DNA from: JAJZMY01 sp964604635
GTDB lineage: Archaea; Micrarchaeota; Micrarchaeia; Micrarchaeales; Micrarchaeaceae
Reading direction: 5' to 3'
Length of the DNA stretch: 64,000 nt
Assembly: GCA_964604635.1 (NCBI GenBank)
Contig: CAZRZO010000001.1
Location: 62,001-126,000, forward strand
The translations under genes were made by a program, and so were the position numbers. Shown here piece after piece: positions 9,395 through 18,039 of the stretch (position 1 is the stretch's first letter; each line of letters begins with the position of its first letter). The notes below the pieces were generated by a model. That model did no database searches and had not been told where the DNA came from. It worked only from the letters and a program-made list of their open reading frames with translations.

Positions 9395-9631
9395 TTACTT
9401 TAAACTTTTAATTTTTTGAATAATTTGAATTTCTCTTAATACACTATTTATTGATGCTCTTAATGCAATAATATCTTCTGCTTCAATTAATATAATAATA
9501 TGTTTTTTGTTTTCATTTATTTTTACTAAACTTCTTTTATATTTTTGATATTTATCTAATACTGCAGTATAATTAAATAGATCTTTATTCCTCAATATTT
9601 TTAGTTCTAATGTATATTTTTTTGTTTTCAT
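9395..9631 (-). CDS. pcc1: KEOPS subunit Pcc1
   Basis: 78 residues. The C-terminal signature HIIILIEAEDIIALRASINS matches the Pcc1 family (EAxDxxALRAxxNS). Pcc1 is the dimerising subunit of KEOPS, which makes t6A at position 37 of ANN-reading tRNAs; Kae1 and Bud32 are encoded 3 kb away. The gene starts 47 bases inside the upstream Brix gene, in another frame, with TGATTTAAATG as start signal, so the two are co-translated. Cgi121 is not in the window. Confidence 0.85.
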   Translation of the reverse strand: MKTKKYTLELKILRNKDLFNYTAVLDKYQKYKRSLVKINENKKHIIILIEAEDIIALRASINSVLREIQIIQKIKSLK

Positions 9632-9896
9632 TTAAATCATAAAAATAATAAGTCCATTTAAAATTATTTTTTTTATTAATTAAATTTATTTTAAGTTTAT
9701 TTATTTTTAATATATTTTTATCTTTTGTTGCATTTATTACAAATATTTCATCAAATCCTTTAAATACTGCGTAATCAATTAATTTTAATATATTTTTTTT
9801 ACCTCTTCTTAGAATTACTTGATTTTTAAATAAATTTTTAATTTGATTATATAATTGTTTTTTTGAATTCCTAGATATTGTTACAAGAAATTTCAT
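9585..9896 (-). CDS. Brix domain ribosome-biogenesis protein
   Basis: 103 residues, shorter than the usual 150-190 of archaeal Brix proteins. The N-terminus MKFLVTISRNSKKQ and VILRRGKKNILKLIDYAVFKGFDEIFVINA correspond to the Brix/Imp4 fold (ITTSRxPS, RGKxSLxEL, A-x-x-x-G). Such proteins bind rRNA in subunit assembly. It lies between L15e and Pcc1, a pairing seen in other archaea. Confidence 0.75.
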   Translation of the reverse strand: MKFLVTISRNSKKQLYNQIKNLFKNQVILRRGKKNILKLIDYAVFKGFDEIFVINATKDKNILKINKLKINLINKKNNFKWTYYFYDLNENKKIYIRTKNIEE

Positions 9897-9925
9897 TACA
9901 GCATCATTTTATTGGATTTTGATAT

Positions 9926-10435
9926 TTACTTTAAACTTCTGTGTCTTCTTCCACAGCTTGTCAATCCTCGTGAAGCTCTGTTCTTTTGTAAAATTATATC
10001 TGAATAAATTTTATGGTTTTGAATTACTGGACTATTTCTATCAAGTAAAATAATTTCATAAAATTTAACTGATCCTGTTTTTCCAACGTAATATGAATTC
10101 AGTACTTCAAAATTTGTAAACTTCTTTGCTGCTCTATCTTCTCCTATTGCTTGTAAAGATTTTTGCATTGAAAAAAATCTCCCATTTTTTGATGGTTTTC
10201 TACCTCCATCTACTTGTTGTCTTTTTCTTTTTCCTGCTCTTATTCTTACTCTTACAATAATTATACCTTGTTTTGCTTTATAACCTAGTTTTCTTGCTCT
10301 TGCTATATTTGTAGGTCTTCCAATCCTTATTACTGGTGGTTCTGAACTCCATTCAACTATTCTATGCTTTAATAATTCTGGTCTTGTTTTGTATTCAGAA
10401 ATAAATGTTTGTTTTATTTGTTTATATAAACTCAT
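9926..10435 (-). CDS. rpl15e: Ribosomal protein L15e
   Basis: 169 residues. MSLYKQIKQTFISEYKTRPE, then RPTNIARARKLGYKAKQG and the GGRKPSKNGRFF stretch are the conserved archaeal/eukaryotic L15e features. The end RASRGLTSCGRRHRSL is also typical. It leads the Brix-Pcc1 group on the minus strand; GTGAGATTATG gives the start. Confidence 0.97.
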   Translation of the reverse strand: MSLYKQIKQTFISEYKTRPELLKHRIVEWSSEPPVIRIGRPTNIARARKLGYKAKQGIIIVRVRIRAGKRKRQQVDGGRKPSKNGRFFSMQKSLQAIGEDRAAKKFTNFEVLNSYYVGKTGSVKFYEIILLDRNSPVIQNHKIYSDIILQKNRASRGLTSCGRRHRSLK

Positions 10436-10655
10436 AATCTCACTAATTTTTTTAAATTATTAAATAGTAAAAAGAATATATTATTTATGATATATTAAAA
10501 TTTTACTTTTTGGTTATTTATTAAATTTATATATTAAATATTTAAAATACTAAAATTAATTAATATAAAATAAAGATATTTGATTATTAAAATTAATTAA
10601 TTTAATTAAGAATTAAATATATAAACGTATTTATAAAATTATTTAATGGTATTAT

Positions 10656-11540
10656 ATGTCAGAATTTGATGATTTGCTTATTTTTAAGGGTAAAATAGAT
10701 AAAGATAATGATGATGACGACATAAAGAAAAAAAAAGATAAGGAAATAATACAGAACTTAAATCAAGAAGTAAAGGAAGAAGTAATAAAACAGAAATTAA
10801 ATCAAGAAGTAAAAATCAATACTAAAATTTTAGATAATAGTTTCCAAAATAATTTTAAAGAATCTATTCAGAAAAAAGAAGATGATGAACTAAATAAAAA
10901 TAAAAGTAGAATTAATGTAGAAAATTTACGATGTTTTATACACCCTTGGAGAAATGCATATGCATTATGCAATTATTGTCAGAAACCATTTTGTTTTGAA
11001 GACATTATAAAATATAAAAATGAATATTATTGTATTACTGATATAGATAAAGTATCTAAAGCACCGAATGAATCAAAACTTATAGAATATAATAATTTGA
11101 GTTATATATCAATTCTTGCATTATTCTCTAATTTTATTATTTTTTTTTATTATTCCAATCAAGAAATTAGTTCTATTTTAACTAAATTAATTAGTAATGG
11201 GATTTATTATTTAAATAATTTTATTAGTTTTAATTATTTACTATTTTTTTTAAGTTTTATATTTATTTTATTCCAATTTATTTCAGGCATATTAATTCTA
11301 GTCAGATTAAAAAGAAGTTATATATTAACTTTAATAACAAGTATTTTAAATATAATATTATTTTCTTATATTTATTTAAATTCAGCTAATTTCTCCTCTT
11401 TATATATAGTGATAATTTCATTTATAAGTTTCATAACTTTAATATATTCTGTAAAAATATATTCAAGAATTGAAATAAATGAAACACCAAAAGAAGTACC
11501 AACAACACCAATAAACTGGGCAGATGTAAAATCATTTTAA
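10656..11540 (+). CDS. B-box-type zinc-finger membrane protein, unknown function
   Basis: 294 residues. Residues 1-90 are strongly charged and probably disordered or coiled, with the short repeat LNQEVK. Residues 93-126 hold a zinc-binding set C93, H96, C105, C108, C113, C126 in CFIHPWRNAYALCNYCQKPF, close to a B-box finger. From about 148 to 272 there are four hydrophobic helices; the tail ends INWADVKSF. A cytoplasmic sensor or scaffold domain on a membrane anchor is inferred. It is a single gene with GGTATTATATG as start context. Confidence 0.6.
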   Translation: MSEFDDLLIFKGKIDKDNDDDDIKKKKDKEIIQNLNQEVKEEVIKQKLNQEVKINTKILDNSFQNNFKESIQKKEDDELNKNKSRINVENLRCFIHPWRNAYALCNYCQKPFCFEDIIKYKNEYYCITDIDKVSKAPNESKLIEYNNLSYISILALFSNFIIFFYYSNQEISSILTKLISNGIYYLNNFISFNYLLFFLSFIFILFQFISGILILVRLKRSYILTLITSILNIILFSYIYLNSANFSSLYIVIISFISFITLIYSVKIYSRIEINETPKEVPTTPINWADVKSF

Positions 11541-11729
11541 TATTCTAAATATATTTACTTTTTATTTAAAAATTAGTATAATTTTCTACTTTTATTATTA
11601 TATTACATATTAGATTGATAAAAATTTAAAAATAAATTAATACTTTTTTAAATACCTAGAAACATATTATTTTCTATTTAATTCAATAAATAAATTAAAA
11701 ATAATAAAATTTTAAACTCTCTAAATATC

Positions 11730-12404
11730 TTAATCAATAGTAATTAATGTTCTTTCTTTATATCTTCCTCTTTTTTCTATTTTTTTTAATCTATTGATTA
11801 TTGATATTGCATTGTTTGCATATTTTTTATAAGCATTTAAAAAAATATTATATTTTTTTATTTCAATTGCACGTTTCATTAACAATAAGTCTATTGCTTT
11901 ATCTTCATTTAATGAAGACATTTCAGATAGACCAAAATCAATAACAAATACTTTATTATTATTTATAATTAAATTTGCAGGGGTAAAATCACCATGAATA
12001 ATAACATTATTATGTAAAATAGCTAATGATTTTCCTACTCTATTTAAAATTAATCTTAAATTTATTTTTTTATTGCTTCTTGTATTTTCTTTAATTTCTT
12101 TTAAAATATTATTAAAATTTTCACCTTCTATTTTTTGCATTATTATTTTATATTTATTAATAAACACTACTTTTGGAGCATTAATTAATGTTGAAGAAAT
12201 GGCTAGGATTTTTGCTTCTTTTTTTGTTCTTTGATACCTTAAAAATATATCTAATTCTTTCTCACGATATGTTTTTACAATTCTATCTTTTATAATGCTA
12301 TTTATTCCAAAAAAGTTTGCACTATAAATTATTGATTCAGCACCTTCGCCTATTTTCTTGATTTTATTAATTGTTATATCTTTCTTTTTACCATAAGATT
12401 TCAA
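11730..12404 (-). CDS. bud32: KEOPS kinase/ATPase Bud32
   Basis: Small RIO/piD261-type kinase of KEOPS. It has GEGAES near the N-terminus in place of a full P-loop, catalytic HGDFTPAN (about residues 137-144) and the metal-binding IDFGLSE. It ends with the basic tail KIEKRGRYKER. I choose the TTG at 12404 because TTGAT precedes it at a good distance; a TTG at 12413 is the alternative. The start overlaps the 3' end of kae1, a linked arrangement which in many archaea is a single fused gene. Confidence 0.93.
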   Translation of the reverse strand: MKSYGKKKDITINKIKKIGEGAESIIYSANFFGINSIIKDRIVKTYREKELDIFLRYQRTKKEAKILAISSTLINAPKVVFINKYKIIMQKIEGENFNNILKEIKENTRSNKKINLRLILNRVGKSLAILHNNVIIHGDFTPANLIINNNKVFVIDFGLSEMSSLNEDKAIDLLLMKRAIEIKKYNIFLNAYKKYANNAISIINRLKKIEKRGRYKERTLITID

Positions 12405-13365
12405 TTTTATCAACTCTAAATTTTTGATCTATTATTGCTTTATTTAGTTTATAAGAAATATTTTGTTTTAACATTTTTTCGCCAACAAGAGCAATCATTG
12501 CACCATTATCAGCATTAAATTCATTATCAGCAACACAAAATTTTATATGGTGTTCTTTAGATATATTTTTAAACATTTGCTGTAACCTTTTACTTTGTGC
12601 AACACCACCACAAAGAATTATTTCCTTTTTATTTAATAAAAATAAAGCTCTTTCTGCTGCTTCACAAACCATTGAAAACATTGTTTCTTGAAAAGAATAA
12701 GCAATATCTTCTATTTTATCTTTATTTAAACTTTCTATTGCATATTTCAAAAGACCTGTAAATGTAAAATCCATTCCTTTTACATTATACGGCATTTTAA
12801 TATATTTACCATTGTTTGCCATTTCTGCAACCTTTGAACCCCATGAAGGTATTAATTTTGCAGCTCTTGCAAAATTATCTAATGCATTCCCAATCCCAAT
12901 ATCAAAAGTTTCTCCAAATACATAATAATGTTTAAAAGGTAGTGTTTTAATTGCAAGAATTTGTGAATTTCCACCACTTAAATATATGACAAGAGGATCT
13001 TTTAAATCAAAAAAAGTTTTAGTTATTTCTATATGTGCAAATGAATGATTTACTGGAAATATTTGTTTATTATATTGTTTTGCAATTGTTTTCGCAGCAA
13101 TTTGTCCAATCCTTAAGCAACTACCAATCCCAGGTCCTTTTGTATAACTAACAGCACTTATATCTTTTATACTCATATTTGCGAAATCTAATGCTTCTTT
13201 TATTAATTTACTAATATTTTTTGCATGAAACTCTGCAAGCTTAGAAGGGATAAGACCTTTATCTTTAATAGGAAACATTTTTTTTAAATTCGCAAGTATT
13301 TTATTATTTTCTACAATTCCTATTCCAAGTGTATGTGCACTAGTTTCAATACCAAGAATTGCCAT
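12388..13365 (-). CDS. kae1: tRNA t6A threonylcarbamoyltransferase Kae1
   Basis: 325 residues, ASKHA-fold catalytic subunit of KEOPS that transfers threonylcarbamoyl to A37 of tRNA. Metal-binding histidines are H107 and H111 in NHSFAHIE. YLSGGNSQIL and LCGGVAQSKRL are the nucleotide-binding motifs. ATG follows TGATATT. No Bud32 fusion: the stop overlaps the next gene. Acts with Bud32, Pcc1 and a threonylcarbamoyl-AMP synthase not seen here. Confidence 0.97.
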   Translation of the reverse strand: MAILGIETSAHTLGIGIVENNKILANLKKMFPIKDKGLIPSKLAEFHAKNISKLIKEALDFANMSIKDISAVSYTKGPGIGSCLRIGQIAAKTIAKQYNKQIFPVNHSFAHIEITKTFFDLKDPLVIYLSGGNSQILAIKTLPFKHYYVFGETFDIGIGNALDNFARAAKLIPSWGSKVAEMANNGKYIKMPYNVKGMDFTFTGLLKYAIESLNKDKIEDIAYSFQETMFSMVCEAAERALFLLNKKEIILCGGVAQSKRLQQMFKNISKEHHIKFCVADNEFNADNGAMIALVGEKMLKQNISYKLNKAIIDQKFRVDKIEILW

Positions 13366-13417
13366 AATATCAAAATAATAATGAATTTAATATTTACTTA
13401 AAATTATTGTAATATTA

Positions 13418-14080
13418 CTAGATTTTAAGCAAATAAATATTCCTATATACTTTTTTCCCATTTTTTAATCCGTATAAAACATAAGAAATTTTTGGTTTAA
13501 GTTTTCTTACTTGAAAAAATCTGGACATTTCATTTTTATCACTAACATAAATATCATACCCACCTCTCTTTTTATCTAATCTAGCTACAAAACCACCAAT
13601 ATGGTTAGTAAAATCTACTATGTGATTCATCATATTATCTACTTTTTTCATTTTATTTTCTTGTATGATCTCAGAATCTGAACGTAATTGAATAACTGCT
13701 TCATAATAACCAGAATGCCTATGATAACATTGCATACACATTATTGTTTTAATTTTAAAAGATATTTCTTTTTTAAATGTTAATCGTCCATTATCTTTAT
13801 AAAATCTAAATCTTGCTAATACTATGCGTTTATTCTCATCAACTTCTAATACTTTAATTAAACATTTTTTAATTAATTTAGACAATACTGCAGACAATGA
13901 AGCTTTATTAAAAATATAATATCCTAAATTTGTTTTTATTTTTTTACAATCCTTACATTGAAGAATTTCAAATGAATTTGGAATTGTTTTTTTTATTTTT
14001 TCAATTAAACATATTTCGCAAAAATCTCCAATAAAGTTTACTTCATCACTATTTCTATCACATGTTGGACAATATTTTAT
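13418..14080 (-). CDS. nmd3: NMD3 family 60S/50S export or biogenesis protein, AUA start
   Basis: 220 residues. The frame runs well upstream of the first TTG (13897) through a zinc-ribbon N-terminus, KYCPTCDRNSDE, then CEICL and LQCKDCKK, which is typical NMD3. No ATG, GTG or TTG precedes it before an in-frame stop. An ATA codon at 14080 would give MKYCPTC, the usual family start, and lies five bases after GAGGTG. The rest contains MCMQCYHRHSGYYEAVIQLR and the conserved GGYDIYVSDKN. In eukaryotes NMD3 binds the large ribosomal subunit; the archaeal role is likely in subunit maturation. Confidence 0.85.
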   Translation of the reverse strand: MKYCPTCDRNSDEVNFIGDFCEICLIEKIKKTIPNSFEILQCKDCKKIKTNLGYYIFNKASLSAVLSKLIKKCLIKVLEVDENKRIVLARFRFYKDNGRLTFKKEISFKIKTIMCMQCYHRHSGYYEAVIQLRSDSEIIQENKMKKVDNMMNHIVDFTNHIGGFVARLDKKRGGYDIYVSDKNEMSRFFQVRKLKPKISYVLYGLKNGKKVYRNIYLLKI

Positions 14081-14085
14081 ATAAA

Positions 14086-14091
14086 CACCTC
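14086..14091 (-). promoter_or_regulatory. Ribosome binding site of nmd3
   Basis: GAGGTG, complementary to the 16S rRNA tail, then TTTAT, then ATA. The PRC-barrel gene at 44936 has GGTG-TTTAT-ATG, the same leader with a normal start. This supports initiation at the ATA codon. Confidence 0.6.
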
Positions 14092-14288
14092 TTTATTTTT
14101 TAGTTTAAATTAAATTTAAATAATAATTATGAAATTATAAATAAGGATTAGAAAATTAAATAATTATTTTATCATGATGTTAAAATTACATTAAAAATCT
14201 AATTTGTTATTTTAATTGATTTATTATACTTTTTATTATTAAAATTGAAAATAATGAGATGAATATAAAAAAATTATAATAAAGTTAG

Positions 14289-15857
14289 TTATCCAAAATG
14301 TTCTTTTAATATTGCACTATAAGCAGGTCTTGTTATCAAAACACCGAGAATTGCACCCAATATTGCTGATTCTGAAAATCCAACCATGTTAACTAAAGTT
14401 GTTGAAAAGAATAGAGGCAACATTGAAATAATAAGTAATACTGCATCAGAATATACAACATAAAATGCATTTCCAAGTATTATTTGTATATGCTGATGTT
14501 CACTATCTTTTGACAATAATTCATCTGTTATGATAATTTGGGCATCAACACCAGTTCCAACAACAGCAATCATACCAGCAATTGCTGATAAATCAATTGT
14601 TCCAATTAAACCAATAACAGAAACAATTATAAATAATTCAAGTAGTGTAATCAGTAAAATTGGAATAATGAGGAATAATTTAACATATCTAATAACGATA
14701 AATAGGGATACAAAAAAAACAGCAATTAGCAAAGCAATAATACTATAAGATAGAAAATGTTTTCCAAGTGTTGGTGGAACAAGTTGTTGAGATTCATAAA
14801 AAATTGGCACTGGTAATGCACCTCCTGTTAAAATACTTGAAATTGTTTTTGCTTGTTGCTGAGCAAAACTTGCTTGTTTAGATGCAGGTAATGAAACAGG
14901 TGTAAATCCAGATATTTGATAACTATCACTTATACTTCCATTTGTAATTGAAGGATTTAATAAAGGTGCTGATAACAATCCAACAGCAGGCCAAGTATTT
15001 ATTATTGTTTGATTAATACCAATATTTGCATATTGTGGTGTTATATTTGCATTATCTTCTAATTTTAGAGTATAATTTTTTGAAGATAAAAAATTAATTA
15101 AATTTTGATTCAGATTTTGATTCAAAATAATTATTTTATATTTTCCCTTTTTAATTATATTTTCAGCATTAACAATACTCTTATTTGAATTCGAAACAGG
15201 AATTACTCTGATTGTATTATTTTTAAGATATAATGTATTTTTCATTATTTGTAATGCTTTTGCTGCAGACAAACCTAATGAAGTATTTACAATAGTTGAT
15301 GAATTTACTAATAAAACTGCTGAAGTAGGTCTATCTAAAAACATGTATAAAGGTTTATTTGCTTGACCAAAAACAATTTTTGAAAAATTCTTTGCAGCAC
15401 TTTCACTAATAAAAAAAGATACTGTCCATTGCGTATTATTACCAATAGTTTGAGTAAATGATCCAATACTTCCTTTTAATATACCACTACCATTTATTGC
15501 TGTTCTTCTATTAACAATTCCTTGAAAACTTCCTTGACTATCAATAATATTTATTGTTTGATTTATTTCATTTTTTGATACTGAAGGAATTGTTACATAA
15601 GCTTCTGAAGTTCCAACACCTTCAACTTTTATCTCCTTTAATCCAAATGTTGATAATCTTTGATCTAGTAAAGAAATTAGAGAGCTCATTGTACTTGCAT
15701 TTACATTATGCTCTAATCTTACATTAATTTGAGTACCACCAATAAATTCAATCCCAAAATGAAGACCATAATGTATATCTAAAATTAATAAAACTACAAA
15801 AATTATAATTAGAACTAATATTCGTTTATCTTTAATATATTTAAATAAATTTACCAT
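14289..15857 (-). CDS. secD: Preprotein translocase subunit SecD
   Basis: 522 residues. One N-terminal membrane helix (residues about 10-30), then FGIEFIGGTQINVRL, a large outer P1 domain with many Asn, and five or six helices from about 370. The motif GTGVDAQIIITDE in the fourth helix is the archaeal SecD signature used in proton-driven export. SecF, normally adjacent, is not in the window. dCTP deaminase precedes it closely on the same strand. Confidence 0.95.
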   Translation of the reverse strand: MVNLFKYIKDKRILVLIIIFVVLLILDIHYGLHFGIEFIGGTQINVRLEHNVNASTMSSLISLLDQRLSTFGLKEIKVEGVGTSEAYVTIPSVSKNEINQTINIIDSQGSFQGIVNRRTAINGSGILKGSIGSFTQTIGNNTQWTVSFFISESAAKNFSKIVFGQANKPLYMFLDRPTSAVLLVNSSTIVNTSLGLSAAKALQIMKNTLYLKNNTIRVIPVSNSNKSIVNAENIIKKGKYKIIILNQNLNQNLINFLSSKNYTLKLEDNANITPQYANIGINQTIINTWPAVGLLSAPLLNPSITNGSISDSYQISGFTPVSLPASKQASFAQQQAKTISSILTGGALPVPIFYESQQLVPPTLGKHFLSYSIIALLIAVFFVSLFIVIRYVKLFLIIPILLITLLELFIIVSVIGLIGTIDLSAIAGMIAVVGTGVDAQIIITDELLSKDSEHQHIQIILGNAFYVVYSDAVLLIISMLPLFFSTTLVNMVGFSESAILGAILGVLITRPAYSAILKEHFG

Positions 15858-15884
15858 TTAATTATACCTTATATAATTTTTTAC

Positions 15885-16421
15885 TCATTTTATTTGTTTT
15901 GGTATCCTAATCCCTTTCTGATTAAGATAATTTCCTTTATAACCATTCATTACTTTATTATCTGTTTTTATAAAAATTACATGAGCAAATTTGTATTTTG
16001 GTCTCAATAAAATTTTAAAGGGCGCATTATTTATAACTTCTAAAGTTATTGTTCCTTTAAATCCAGCATCAATTATTGTTGGAGGTAATGAAAAACCATG
16101 TCTTGCCCATGTACTTCTTAACTCAACTATGCCAACAAGATCTTCAGGTAATTCTAAATATTCTAAAGTTGATAATAATACTTGTTGATTTGGATTAATA
16201 ACAAAAATTTTTTTATTTTTTTCTATTCTATAACTTTTTTTAATATCTTCTTCATTTTCAGGATCTAATATAAAGGAATCTTCAAAATCATTGTGATATG
16301 CAATTTCATTTGAAAGTCTAAGATCTAAACCATTTTCTCTAATAATTTCTTTTAAAAATGGTTTTATTACTAATCTTTTTGTTTTAATTACATTATTTAA
16401 ATCAAAATCTGACAATATCAT
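15885..16421 (-). CDS. dcd: dCTP deaminase (or bifunctional dCTP deaminase/dUTPase)
   Basis: 178 residues, trimeric dUTPase fold. ELRSTWARHGFSLPPTIID and FKGTITLEVIN contain the catalytic Glu and phosphate-binding residues of the Dcd family. It makes dUMP precursors from dCTP. Mono- versus bifunctional activity cannot be told from sequence alone. ATG follows TGATGAA. Confidence 0.9.
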   Translation of the reverse strand: MILSDFDLNNVIKTKRLVIKPFLKEIIRENGLDLRLSNEIAYHNDFEDSFILDPENEEDIKKSYRIEKNKKIFVINPNQQVLLSTLEYLELPEDLVGIVELRSTWARHGFSLPPTIIDAGFKGTITLEVINNAPFKILLRPKYKFAHVIFIKTDNKVMNGYKGNYLNQKGIRIPKQIK

Positions 16422-16712
16422 TTCATCATTTATTAAAAGTATTTTATTAATTTATTAATAGATTATTAAAAACTAATTAAAAATTATTATTTTTATATTA
16501 TTAGTAAAATTTAAAATTACTCAACGTAAAATAACGAACTTAAATAAAATTATATATATCATAAATATTAAATGTTGTTTATAAATAAAATTAATCTAAA
16601 ATATTCAATTAAACAAATTTTTCACAGTTTAATTAAAATTAAATAATTTGAATTAATAAATAAAAATTATATTATTTATAACCACAGAAATATTTAATAA
16701 AAAGTGTATAAA

Positions 16713-17264
16713 ATGGAATGCTTTATTAAAGAAAGAAAAAATATTGAAATTGAAATGAAAAAATCAATTAATGATTATGTACATAATTCAATAAAAGAAC
16801 TTAGTAAGAATTATTGCAAAAAAGAAACTACATCTAAATTAACAACAAACTATTTCAAATCAATGAAAAAACAGAACCTAGAAATAAGTAATATTATCTT
16901 TGAAATATGTAATTTAGAACATAATAAAATAGAATCAACAGATAATAAAATCAAAAAAGCAATTAGTTATTTAAAAATTGCAATAATTGGAGAAGTATTT
17001 GAATATAATAATAAATATACAAAAGAAAATGCTCAAAAAGCATATGATTTAATAATAAAAAAAGAACAATCAGAAAATTTAGAGATTGAAAAATATTTAG
17101 ATCTTAAAAAACAGCTTTGTTCATTTGCTAAAAATATTGTAGAAAAATTTAAATTAGAAAAAATACAAATAGAAACAATCAAAGATGAATTTTATTTTTT
17201 AAACACTAAACTTAATTATAGTGAAAAAAATAAAAAAAATATATTGCTTCTTAGAAAAATATAA
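16713..17264 (+). CDS. Unknown helical protein
   Basis: About 183 residues, rich in Lys, Glu, Asn and Ile, predicted all-helical, without membrane segment or signal. I recognise no family. Two Cys (C3 region and YCKKE) are near the N-terminus. I choose the ATG at 16713 (GTG-TATAAA-ATG); a GTG at 16704 is possible. It is followed 38 bases later by a second helical protein, so they probably form a pair. The preceding 290 bases hold no gene. Confidence 0.55.
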   Translation: MECFIKERKNIEIEMKKSINDYVHNSIKELSKNYCKKETTSKLTTNYFKSMKKQNLEISNIIFEICNLEHNKIESTDNKIKKAISYLKIAIIGEVFEYNNKYTKENAQKAYDLIIKKEQSENLEIEKYLDLKKQLCSFAKNIVEKFKLEKIQIETIKDEFYFLNTKLNYSEKNKKNILLLRKI

Positions 17265-17302
17265 ATAAAATAAATAATATGTTTATCCAATAGTTGATTA
17301 TT

Positions 17303-17782
17303 ATGGTTCAAAAAGATATTAGTAAAAAACAAGAAACATATGAAGAATTAAAGGATAGATTAAAAAAATCATTACTAATTGTTAATGGTGTTAATGAAAA
17401 TATAGGACAAACAAAACAATTAATTAAAGACATAAAAAAAGATATTGGAAATATTAAAAAAATAAATATTGGTTGTGAATTATGTGCTAATTTATTAACA
17501 AAAACATACATACAAAAAGAATTAATAGAAACTGTTTTAGAAGAATTAAAGAACCAAAAAATATATATTAAAAGAAAACCAAAAGAATTGAAAATAATCA
17601 ATAACACATTAATAAAAAGAATTGCAAATTTTGAGAAAAAAAATAAACAGTATAATAATATTATAAATAGATTAATAAAAACAAATAATGTAATATATTC
17701 TAAAGCAATAGCAGAAGTATTATTAGAATTAATGAACAAATCAAAAAAAGATTTTTTAAATACTATTAGTATACGCAAATAA
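17303..17782 (+). CDS. Unknown coiled-coil protein
   Basis: About 159 residues, Lys/Ile/Asn rich with heptad-like helices (EELKDRLKKSLLIVNG, then VLEELKNQKIYIKRK). One pair CELCA near residue 60 could bind metal only with a partner. No family recognised. The ATG at 17303 has TGATTATT before it. The long opposite-strand reading frame here is a hydrophobic shadow. Co-directional with the gene just upstream. Confidence 0.55.
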   Translation: MVQKDISKKQETYEELKDRLKKSLLIVNGVNENIGQTKQLIKDIKKDIGNIKKINIGCELCANLLTKTYIQKELIETVLEELKNQKIYIKRKPKELKIINNTLIKRIANFEKKNKQYNNIINRLIKTNNVIYSKAIAEVLLELMNKSKKDFLNTISIRK

Positions 17783-18039
17783 ACAATCAATTATATAACA
17801 ACTTATTCTATAATTTAAAATAATGTTAATTTTTTATTTAATAAAATTAATAATATAAACAATAATTTATTATTTTAAAATTACCAATATTCTTTAATTT
17901 AATTCTTTTTAATATACTTTATCCTTTAAATATATTTGATAATTAAATATTGCATTAATTTTTATCCTATATTTAAACATAGGTATTTTTGTATTTAATA
18001 ATTATAATTAAGTTGATAATAAATTAAAAAAATGGAACA

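Noticed and set aside
15991..16188. Plus-strand frame inside dcd
   Set aside because: Shadow of dCTP deaminase on the other strand, without ribosome site or family match.
17308..17790. 160-residue hydrophobic reading frame on the minus strand
   Set aside because: Antisense of a Lys/Ile-rich coiled-coil gene, which in AT-rich DNA yields a Phe/Leu/Ile shadow. The plus-strand gene has a ribosome site.
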